Assembly (NCBI RefSeq): GCF_000982955.1
Contig: NZ_KQ058657.1
Coordinates: forward strand, 1-36,593
DNA from: Micromonospora sp. HK10
Lineage (GTDB): Bacteria; Actinomycetota; Actinomycetes; Mycobacteriales; Micromonosporaceae
Length of the DNA stretch: 36,593 bases
Direction: 5' to 3'
The translations under genes and the position numbers were made by a program. The notes under the pieces were generated by a model. The model was not told the origin of the DNA, ran no database searches, and saw nothing but the letters and a program-made list of their open reading frames with translations. Shown piece by piece: positions 14,314 through 20,397 of the stretch. Position 1 is the stretch's first letter. Every line of letters starts with the position of its first letter.

Positions 14314-15081
14314 ATGCCTGGTCGCGCGCTGAGCTTCGGAGCGAGGGCGGAAGCGTACGAGGAGTTCCGCCCGGGTTATCCCGCGGAGCTCGCTGATCTG
14401 GTGCTGGCGTACGCGGGTCGACCGGTCCGGACCGCCCTGGAGATCGGCGCGGGGACCGGCAAGGCGACGCGGCTGTTCGCCGGCCGGGGGATCACCGTCA
14501 CCGCGACCGACCCGGACGGGGCCATGCTCGCCGAGTTGCGCCGGCAGATGCCGGCGGGGGTGCGGATCCTGCGGGCCGCGTTCGAGGACCTGCGACCGGG
14601 CGAGCGCTACGGGCTGGTGTACGCGGCGGCGGCGCTGCACTGGACGGAACCGGCGGGCCGGTGGTCGCGGATGGCCGGGCTGGTGGCCCCGGGTGGCGTG
14701 TTCGCCTCGTTCGGCGGGCCGGTCCGGTTGGCGGACCCGGGCGTGCGGGCGGCCGCCGACGCGGCGCGGGCACCGTTTCTGCACAGCGACGAGATTCCGT
14801 CCCCGGACGGGACGCCGCCGGAGCACGACATGCAGTGGCCGGGCACGGAGCTGCGACGGTCGGCATGGTTCGCCGACGTCCGGCAGTCGGTCGTCGAGCG
14901 GCGGTTGACGATGAGCGCCGCCGACTACGTCGGTTACCTCTCCACCGTCTCGGCCTATCTCCAGTTGCCAGAGCCCGTGCGGGAGCAGGTGTTCGCCAGC
15001 ATCCGGCGGGTGCTGCCGGGCACGGTCGAGATCGCCGCCGACATCACCGTCCACCTCGCCCGCCGCCAGCCCGACCGGTAG
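14314..15081 (+). CDS. Class I SAM-dependent methyltransferase
   Basis: This 255-residue protein has the Rossmann methyltransferase fold. Motif I is ALEIGAGTGKAT at about 41-52. The acidic end of beta-2 is in ITVTATDPD, and the segment following (LRAAFEDLRPGERYGLVYAAAALHW) matches UbiE/YcgJ-like enzymes where the LHW triplet marks the active-site side. The N-terminus SFGARAEAYEEFRPGYP is typical of the group that acts on small metabolites. I start it at 14314 because of the -10-like box and because this N-terminus matches the family. Substrate unknown. It converges on the secreted nuclease gene across a repeat array. Confidence 0.88.
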   Translation: MPGRALSFGARAEAYEEFRPGYPAELADLVLAYAGRPVRTALEIGAGTGKATRLFAGRGITVTATDPDGAMLAELRRQMPAGVRILRAAFEDLRPGERYGLVYAAAALHWTEPAGRWSRMAGLVAPGGVFASFGGPVRLADPGVRAAADAARAPFLHSDEIPSPDGTPPEHDMQWPGTELRRSAWFADVRQSVVERRLTMSAADYVGYLSTVSAYLQLPEPVREQVFASIRRVLPGTVEIAADITVHLARRQPDR

Positions 15082-15091
15082 CGCCACGATA

Positions 15092-15235
15092 AGCGGGCCG
15101 CCGGCAACCGCCGGCAGCGCCGCGAGAGGCCGGCCGCCGGCAACGGCCGGTGCCGCCGCGAGAGGCCGGCCGCCGGCAACGGCCGGTGCCGCCGCGAGAG
15201 GCCGGCCGCCGGCAACGGCCGGTGGCGCCGCGAGC
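15092..15235. repeat. Array of four 36-base palindromic tandem repeats
   Basis: Units start at 15092 (diverged), 15128, 15164 and 15200 (last bases changed). The two central units are identical. Each unit contains CCGGCC...GGCCGG arms able to form a hairpin, then GTGCCGCCGCGAGA. The array fills most of the 246-base gap between the convergent methyltransferase and nuclease genes, where it could act as a bidirectional terminator. Confidence 0.85.
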
Positions 15236-15327
15236 AGCCAGCCGGCTGGCGGCGAGCGCCGGGGGAGCCGACGAGCGGCGTCCCGCCGGCCGGGGCCGTC
15301 GCGTCGGCGGCGGCCCCGGCCGGTGGT

Positions 15328-15987
15328 TCAGTACGCGTAGGTCACCGACACGGTGGTGCTGGGGCAGTTGTTCGCCCAGCTGGTCAACGCGTTCTTCTCC
15401 GCGCTGTCCACGGTGAGCCGCCAGCGGATCTTCACGGCGACCCACTCCTTGACGTAGCGGCAGCGGGCGGAGGCGTACGGCGGCAGCCAGGTCGCCGGGT
15501 CCTGGTCGCCCTTGACCTGGTTCACGTTGTCGGTGACCGCGGCCAGGGCCCGGGCGTCGCCCAGGTCGTTGGCGTACGCCTGGCGTCGGCTGGTGGTCCA
15601 GGACCGGGCGCCGGAATCCCAGGCTTCGGCCAGCGGCACCATGTGGTCGATGTCGAGGTCGCTGGTGAGGGTCCAGTAGGCGTTGTCGTAGTAGGAGTAC
15701 CAGCGGCCGCCGGAGAGGGTGCAGGTGCCGCTGACGCTCGGCGCGGTCACGGCCTCGGCGAGGAGGACCTCGTTGCGGGTGTTGCAGCGGTCGCCGTCGG
15801 CGTCGATCCAGTGCGGGAACAGGTCGCGGCTGTAGCCGGTGCGGACCTCGGTGGCGACCGGGAGGCCGGCGGCGGCGGTGGTGAGGGAGGCGGAGTAGCC
15901 GTCGGCCGGGGCCGGCTGGGCGAGGCCGAGGGTGGCGGCCAGGAGCGCGCCGAGGCTGATGGCCGTCGCGCGGAGGGTGCGGGTCAT
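15328..15987 (-). CDS. Secreted HNH-family nuclease
   Basis: This 219-residue protein has a Sec signal (MTRTLRATAISLGALLAATL with cleavage near residues 27-30) and a mature HNH endonuclease domain of the GmrSD C-terminal/DUF1524-like kind common in Streptomyces extracellular nucleases. The key motif is DIDHMVPLAEAWDSGA with Asp114 and His115. A preceding DRCNTRNEVL segment and a following NVNQVKGDQDPATWLPP segment complete the betabeta-alpha site. Four cysteines in the mature part could form disulfides, as expected outside the cell. A GGAG precedes the ATG and a TGGACC-18-TATATA promoter lies about 30 bases upstream. A role in nutrient release or DNA degradation outside the cell is inferred. 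Confidence 0.88.
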   Translation of the reverse strand: MTRTLRATAISLGALLAATLGLAQPAPADGYSASLTTAAAGLPVATEVRTGYSRDLFPHWIDADGDRCNTRNEVLLAEAVTAPSVSGTCTLSGGRWYSYYDNAYWTLTSDLDIDHMVPLAEAWDSGARSWTTSRRQAYANDLGDARALAAVTDNVNQVKGDQDPATWLPPYASARCRYVKEWVAVKIRWRLTVDSAEKNALTSWANNCPSTTVSVTYAY

Positions 15988-16019
15988 GGTGCTCCGTCCG
16001 ATCGGGGGAAGGTGGCACC

Positions 16020-16049
16020 TATATAGACCAGCCTGGAAGTAACGGTCCA
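16020..16049 (-). promoter_or_regulatory. Promoter of the secreted nuclease gene
   Basis: On the minus strand TGGACC (16044-16049) is followed by 18 bases and TATATA (16020-16025), one of the few AT-rich hexamers in the window. The transcript would start about 25 bases before the ATG, leaving room for the ribosome site. Confidence 0.55.
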
Positions 16050-16213
16050 GATCAGTTTGCGTGAACGGCGGTTGAGGGCCGGACGTACCTTCTGGGCCTT
16101 TGCGTCTGTCGTGTTGACCGCGGCTTTAACCGTTCGCAGGCGGATGGGCGCATGCTGGAGGATGCTGGCCTTACGGCATCCGGCCGTGGACCAGATCGAG
16201 GAGAGGGGCGGGG

Positions 16214-16393
16214 ATGGCCGACGACACCCCTTCGCAGCTTCCGTCGGAGCCGCCCATGGCCGTACGCGAGCCGGCCGTCGCGTCGCCCGCCGGCCCGCCG
16301 AGCAGCCTGGACCTCTGGGCCCGGGCACAGGTGCTGCACCGCTGCTTCGGTGACGACGACGGCGAACCGCACATCATGCGCGGCCTGGACTAG
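16214..16393 (+). CDS. Small hypothetical protein (59 residues)
   Basis: The frame begins MADDTPSQLPSEPPMAV and ends HIMRGLD, with a GAGGAG ribosome site about ten bases upstream of the ATG. Third codon positions are almost all G or C. The first half is a Pro/Ser/Ala-rich disordered stretch. The second half (SSLDLWARAQVLHRCFGDDD) is a predicted amphipathic helix. I do not recognise the family. It is divergent from the secreted nuclease and convergent with a methyltransferase. The good ribosome site and codon bias make it likely to be real. Confidence 0.6.
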   Translation: MADDTPSQLPSEPPMAVREPAVASPAGPPSSLDLWARAQVLHRCFGDDDGEPHIMRGLD

Positions 16394-16417
16394 TCGGGGC
16401 TCGCACCCGCCGCCCGG

Positions 16418-17287
16418 TCAGTCGCCGGGCGGCCCTTCGGCGCGCCACCCCGCCGCCGCCCGTTCGGGGCCGTCGCCGACCCGGGCGGAGCCGAGCAGGG
16501 CGGCCGTGGGCAGCCGCAGCGTCCCGTCGGCGTCCCGGTAGCCGGCGGTGAGCCGGTCGTACTCGGGTCGCAGGCGAGCCCGCACGGCGGCGGGCTGCCG
16601 CTGCATCATCAGCCCGGCGCTGCCGATGCCGGCCGCCGGGCCGGCCCACCAGTCCTCCGGGTCGGCGTGGTGCGTCCAGGTCAGGGTCTGGCAGCGCACG
16701 TCGGCCAGCCCCGCCCCGGCCAGCAGGCCGGCCAGGCCCGGCTCGGTGCGCGGAAAGTCCCGCTCGGGCGCGAGCCGGGGCAGGTCGGCCGGCGGAGCGC
16801 CCCCGGCGGCGGCGACGGCCTCGCCCCAGAGGCGCTGCAGCGGCGGGTGCGGCGACGGCCAGACCGTCACCGCCACCCGCCCGCCCGGGCGTACCACCCG
16901 GCACAGCTCGGCCAGCGCGGCCGCCGGGTTCCCGACGTGGTTCAGCACGAAGTTCGCCACCGCCGCGTCGAAAACGGCGGCCGGGAACGGCAGGTGGGGC
17001 AGGGCCGCGGCGCAGCGCCGCGCGTCCGGCGCCTGCCGCTCGGCCGCGTCGAGCATGCCCGCCTCGACGTCGACCGCCACCACCCGGGCGTCGCGGGCCA
17101 GCGCGGCCGCCGCGACGGTGCCGGGCCCGGTGCCGGCGTCGAGCAGCCGCCGTCCGGCCCGCACCGCCGCGGCGTCCAGCAGCGCCGGTGTCGGGTACGC
17201 GCAGAGCCGGGCGAAGCTGCGCTCGTACGCCTGCGCCCGGCCTGCCCAGCGGGACCGCTCGTGCCGGTCGTACTCCGTGTCGATCAT
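16418..17287 (-). CDS. Class I SAM-dependent methyltransferase
   Basis: This 289-residue protein carries motif I as LLDAGTGPGTVAAAAL (Asp50 to Gly55) and the beta-2 acidic residue in VVAVDVEAGML. Motif IV follows in FDAAVANFVLNHVGNP and the motif VI region is RVVRPGGRVAVTVW. This is the UbiE/Coq5-like small-molecule type (Methyltransf_11). The C-terminal 100 residues form the substrate cap and end in an Arg/Gly-rich tail. The ATG has a TACCCT leaderless box six bases upstream. Its 3' end converges on the 59-residue ORF with a 24-base gap. Only 22 bases separate it from the end of the propeller gene upstream, but its own promoter box argues against dependence. Substrate unknown. Confidence 0.88.
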   Translation of the reverse strand: MIDTEYDRHERSRWAGRAQAYERSFARLCAYPTPALLDAAAVRAGRRLLDAGTGPGTVAAAALARDARVVAVDVEAGMLDAAERQAPDARRCAAALPHLPFPAAVFDAAVANFVLNHVGNPAAALAELCRVVRPGGRVAVTVWPSPHPPLQRLWGEAVAAAGGAPPADLPRLAPERDFPRTEPGLAGLLAGAGLADVRCQTLTWTHHADPEDWWAGPAAGIGSAGLMMQRQPAAVRARLRPEYDRLTAGYRDADGTLRLPTAALLGSARVGDGPERAAAGWRAEGPPGD

Positions 17288-17293
17288 GCGTCG

Positions 17294-17299
17294 AGGGTA
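17294..17299 (-). promoter_or_regulatory. Leaderless -10 box for the methyltransferase at 17287
   Basis: TACCCT on the minus strand with a 6-base spacer to the ATG. It lies between the stop of the propeller gene and this start. Confidence 0.5.
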
Positions 17300-17309
17300 G
17301 CCCCGGGCC

Positions 17310-18329
17310 TCAGACCAGCAGGTCCTTGTAGTAGATGCTGGCGTTGCGGGCGCCCGACTCGCCGCCGGCGAAGCCGCAGCAGAGCCGGGCCGAGCTGGCG
17401 CTGCCGGTGGGCAGCTGGATGGCCATGCCCTCCGGCTCCCGGAACGGGATGGTGTAGCCGGCCTTGGTGAGCCCCCGGTCGACCTGCGCGCCGGTGTTGA
17501 GGTCCACCACCGTGATGTACGTGTTGCCGGTGCCCTCGACCGAGTCGTACGTGCCGTACGCCGACCCTTCCAGCAGGTACAGGTAGCTGCCGAGCGCGGT
17601 GTAGCCCTGGAACGGCCGGGCGGAGCCCACGGTCGCCGGCTGGGCGACGCTGGCCAACGGGGTGTAGGTGCGGGCGCGTACGTCGGCCAGGTTGTAGACG
17701 TTGTAGCGGAAGCCGCTGCTGACCTTGTGCCGGAGGATGATCCGGTTGGTGGTCGGGTCGATGGCGCAGGTGTTGTTGGTGGAGCCGCTGACCGGCCGGT
17801 GCTTCTCCAGGCCGCTGGTCGAGGTGGTGAACACGGCGCCGGCGGTGAACTTGAACCGGGTGATGGCGGTGCCCCACTGGTCGACCGCGTCGGTCTCGGT
17901 CCACAGGTAGGCGGTGCTGCCGACCGGCTCCACGCCGATCTGCACGCCGTGGCCGAAGCCCTTCAGGTACATGAAGGTGATCTTGTTGCCGGCCAGGTCG
18001 AGCTGGCTGACGCAGAGGTCGCCGTTGGCGGCCCGGGTGGCCCCGGGGACCGGCGCGCTCTCGCCGGGCAGCTGGACACCACCCTGCACCACCTGCACCG
18101 TGTAGATCCGCTTGTTGACGTTGTCGAAGGCGAACGACTGCATCACCGTGTTGTTGTGCAGTCGATTGCCGCGGATCAGCTTGTCCGACGGGTCGCTCAG
18201 GTCGAACCGCTTGGACGCCGGCACGGCCGCCGCCGCCGGCCGGACGCCGGCGGCCACGCCGAACGCCGCCCCGGCGGTGCCCACACCGGCCGCGCGCAGC
18301 AGGGTTCGTCGATTGATGAGGTGCTCCAT
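17310..18329 (-). CDS. Tat-exported beta-propeller, 'teichoic acid biosynthesis protein C' type
   Basis: This 339-residue protein begins MEHLINRRTLLRAAGVGTAG, a twin-arginine signal (Arg7-Arg8), with likely cleavage after the Ala run near residue 35. The mature part matches a Streptomyces/Micromonospora family usually labelled teichoic acid biosynthesis protein C. Landmarks are PASKRFDLSDPSD, NTVMQSFAFDNVNKRIYTVQ, GDLCVSQLDLAGNKITFMYLKGFGHGV (read as three segments), FREPEGMAI and the end IYYKDLLV. Repeated strands fit a propeller related to phage receptor-binding or tail proteins. The label is historical and enzymatic activity is not shown. I used ATG 18329 because the Tat signal then sits at the N-terminus and GGGGG precedes it; a longer frame adds unlikely residues. 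Expected location is outside the membrane. Confidence 0.85.
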   Translation of the reverse strand: MEHLINRRTLLRAAGVGTAGAAFGVAAGVRPAAAAVPASKRFDLSDPSDKLIRGNRLHNNTVMQSFAFDNVNKRIYTVQVVQGGVQLPGESAPVPGATRAANGDLCVSQLDLAGNKITFMYLKGFGHGVQIGVEPVGSTAYLWTETDAVDQWGTAITRFKFTAGAVFTTSTSGLEKHRPVSGSTNNTCAIDPTTNRIILRHKVSSGFRYNVYNLADVRARTYTPLASVAQPATVGSARPFQGYTALGSYLYLLEGSAYGTYDSVEGTGNTYITVVDLNTGAQVDRGLTKAGYTIPFREPEGMAIQLPTGSASSARLCCGFAGGESGARNASIYYKDLLV

Positions 18330-18431
18330 GGATGCCCCCGTGTGTCGAAACTGGACGATCGGCACACCCTATCGGCGGGGCGTCGGCCCGGCTGCCCCGT
18401 CGCGGGAGCCCCGGCAGCGGCGCGGACCTCC

Positions 18432-18437
18432 TACGCT
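18432..18437 (+). promoter_or_regulatory. Leaderless -10 box for the small membrane protein
   Basis: TACGCT is followed by seven bases and then ATG 18445. Confidence 0.5.
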
Positions 18438-18444
18438 GACCGTC

Positions 18445-18654
18445 ATGACGACGGTACTGGTGGCCCTTGCGGTGGTGGCGGTGCTGGTGGCGGCGGCGGT
18501 CGGCGTCGTCCTGCGGCGGGACCGGGGCCGGTCCGGCCCGGACGAGGACCGGTCGGCGGCCCGCGACGCGGACGCCCGCCGCCAGCGGTACGAGGGGCAG
18601 CGCCACGCCTCCCAGTCGCACACCGTCCGGCGGGACATGCCGAACAGCATGTGA
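18445..18654 (+). CDS. Small single-pass membrane protein (69 residues)
   Basis: The protein has one N-terminal membrane helix (about residues 2-23, Val/Ala/Leu-rich) followed by RRDRGR and a strongly charged Arg/Asp/Glu/Gln tail of about 45 residues ending DMPNSM. The positive charges just after the helix predict an outside N-terminus and a cytoplasmic tail. The start is supported by a leaderless TACGCT box. I recognise no family. It is divergent from the Tat-exported propeller and lies 146 bases before the metallopeptidase gene. Confidence 0.65.
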   Translation: MTTVLVALAVVAVLVAAAVGVVLRRDRGRSGPDEDRSAARDADARRQRYEGQRHASQSHTVRRDMPNSM

Positions 18655-18800
18655 CGTCCCGTCCGGCCGACGGTCGATGCGCGCGCCGCCGGGCGGACCG
18701 CTGAACGGTGCCCGCTACGGGCGCGTGTTTCCCGGTGGGCATCAACGGTGCGCGGGCGGGGTACTTGCGCAGCCACAGTGACTCAGCCGGGGAGGCGACC

Positions 18801-19550
18801 GTGCGCAAGAAGGCGGGACGTCGGCGGCCGGGCCCGCTCGCGGGGCTCCTGGCGGCGGCGGTGATAGCGGCCGGCTGCATGGGTGGCGGCCTCGACTCCG
18901 GCGAGCCGGAGCAGCCACGCCAGGGGCGGACCGGCGCGCCCGCCTCCCCGGGCGCGGAGGACACCGAGGCCGACGGCACCACCAGCGTCGCCGAGTTCAA
19001 GCGGGACTTCTCCGCCGCGGTCGGCATCGCCGAGCGGTACTGGTCCGACCGGTTCCGCGCCTCCGGCCAGCGGTTCCAGCCGATCCGCCGGGTGGTGCCG
19101 TACACCCGGGCGGGGGAGGTGTCCTGCGGCGGTGAGGGACTGCCCCGCAACAACGCCGTCTACTGCTCGGCCGGCGACTTCATCGCCTACGACGTGAACT
19201 GGTCGGTGGCGGCGTTCCGGCAGGTCGGTGACGCGTTCCTGTTCTACCTGCTCGGCCACGAGTATGCCCACGGCGTGCAGGTGCGCCTCGGCGTCCGCTA
19301 CAACTTCACCATCCAGCAGGAGTTGCAGGCCGACTGCATGGCCGGGGCCTACATCGGCGACAACGTCCGGTCCCGGGTGCTCAAGCTCGACAAGGGCGAC
19401 CTGGACGAGTTCCGGGAAGGGCTGCTGGCGGTCGGCGACGACCCGGACCAGCCGTGGTTCGCCGAGGGCTCGCACGGCACCGCCGAGCAGCGCACCGACT
19501 CGTTCTTCCGCGGCTACGAGAAGTCCCTGGACGCCTGCGGCCTCGGATGA
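18801..19550 (+). CDS. Lipoprotein neutral zinc metallopeptidase
   Basis: This 249-residue protein has a lipoprotein signal (VRKKAGRRRPGPLAGLL, lipobox AAGC with Cys26) and a putative neutral zinc metallopeptidase domain. HEYAH at 153-157 supplies two zinc ligands and the catalytic Glu154. Glu174 in QQELQADCMAGAY is the probable third ligand, a pattern of the Zn_peptidase family related to YpfJ. A Ser/Pro/Gly-rich linker joins the lipid anchor to the domain. It should sit on the outer membrane face. GTG 18801 was chosen because GGAGG lies five bases before it and the lipoprotein signal then begins correctly. Substrate and biological role are unknown. Confidence 0.88.
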   Translation: MRKKAGRRRPGPLAGLLAAAVIAAGCMGGGLDSGEPEQPRQGRTGAPASPGAEDTEADGTTSVAEFKRDFSAAVGIAERYWSDRFRASGQRFQPIRRVVPYTRAGEVSCGGEGLPRNNAVYCSAGDFIAYDVNWSVAAFRQVGDAFLFYLLGHEYAHGVQVRLGVRYNFTIQQELQADCMAGAYIGDNVRSRVLKLDKGDLDEFREGLLAVGDDPDQPWFAEGSHGTAEQRTDSFFRGYEKSLDACGLG

Positions 19551-19640
19551 TGCCGCAGGTCACCCTCGACCGGGAGGCCGGCCACCGGCCCGGTCCCGGC
19601 TGAGAGGATCAGCGGGTACGCCCACCCGAGGAGGCCCCCG

Positions 19641-20312
19641 CTGAGCAGCAAGCATCCCGCCGCCGTGCTCTTCGACATGGACGGCACCCTGGTCGACAGC
19701 GAGAAGCTCTGGGACGTCGCGTTGCAGGAGTTGGCGGCCGTCTACGGCGGCACCCTCTCCGACGCCGCCCGCGTGGCGATCATCGGCACCAGCATGGCCG
19801 ACTCGATGCGGATCCTGCACGACGACCTGGGCCAGCCGGAGCGCGACCCGCAGGCCAGCGCCGACTGGATCAACGCCCGCATCCTGGAGCTGTTCCGCAC
19901 CGGCCTGCGCTGGCGGCCGGGCGCGCTGGCGTTGCTGCGGGCGGTCCGGGCCGCGGGGATCCCCACCGCCCTGGTCACCTCCAGCGGCCGGCCGCTGGTC
20001 GAGGTGGCCCTGGACACCCTCGGTCGGGACAGTTTCGACGCCGTGGTCTGCGGCGACGAGGTGGACGCGGCGAAGCCGCACCCCGAGCCGTACCTGACCG
20101 CCGCCCGGCTGCTCGGCGTGCCGATCGCGCGCTGCGTGGCGATCGAGGACTCGCCGACCGGGGTGGCCAGCGCGCTGGCCGCCGGCGCCGCCGTGCTGGC
20201 CGTGCCGGCCGAGGTGCCGCTGCCGCCGACCGCGGGCGTACACCAGCTGGCCAGCCTGACCGGCGCGGACCTGGAGCTGCTCGCGGCGCTGCTCGGCGAA
20301 CCGCCGGCCTGA
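19641..20312 (+). CDS. HAD-family phosphatase (beta-phosphoglucomutase-like), probable CTG start
   Basis: This 223-residue HAD-IA protein has motif I VLFDMDGTLVDS (Asp12 nucleophile, Asp14 acid/base), motif II VTSSGRP, the motif III lysine in AAKPHPEPY and motif IV IEDSPTG. It resembles sugar-phosphate phosphatases and beta-phosphoglucomutases. The start is unusual: a stop at 19548-19550 closes the frame upstream, and no ATG, GTG or TTG lies between there and GTG 19665. Starting at that GTG would remove the residues before FDMDG that form strand one. CTG at 19641 is preceded by GAGGAGG with a 6-base spacer and yields MSSKHPAAVLFDMDGT, the usual family N-terminus. A strong shared terminator follows. 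Substrate unknown. Confidence 0.85.
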   Translation: MSSKHPAAVLFDMDGTLVDSEKLWDVALQELAAVYGGTLSDAARVAIIGTSMADSMRILHDDLGQPERDPQASADWINARILELFRTGLRWRPGALALLRAVRAAGIPTALVTSSGRPLVEVALDTLGRDSFDAVVCGDEVDAAKPHPEPYLTAARLLGVPIARCVAIEDSPTGVASALAAGAAVLAVPAEVPLPPTAGVHQLASLTGADLELLAALLGEPPA

Positions 20313-20352
20313 CCGCCGCGGCCCGGCGCCGGCCGGCCCGACCACGCGCGAC

Positions 20353-20381
20353 GGCCCCCGCCACCTCAGGTGGCGGGGGCC
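20353..20381. terminator. Bidirectional hairpin terminator
   Basis: GGCCCCCGCCACC (20353-20365) pairs perfectly with 20369-20381 over a 3-base TCA loop. This 13-bp stem lies between the convergent HAD gene and ABC permease gene and ends 17 bases from the permease stop. Confidence 0.85.
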
Positions 20382-20397
20382 GGCACGGCCGGTGGGA

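Noticed and set aside
15092..15235. A CRISPR array
   Set aside because: The units are contiguous with no unique spacers, and no cas genes are present.
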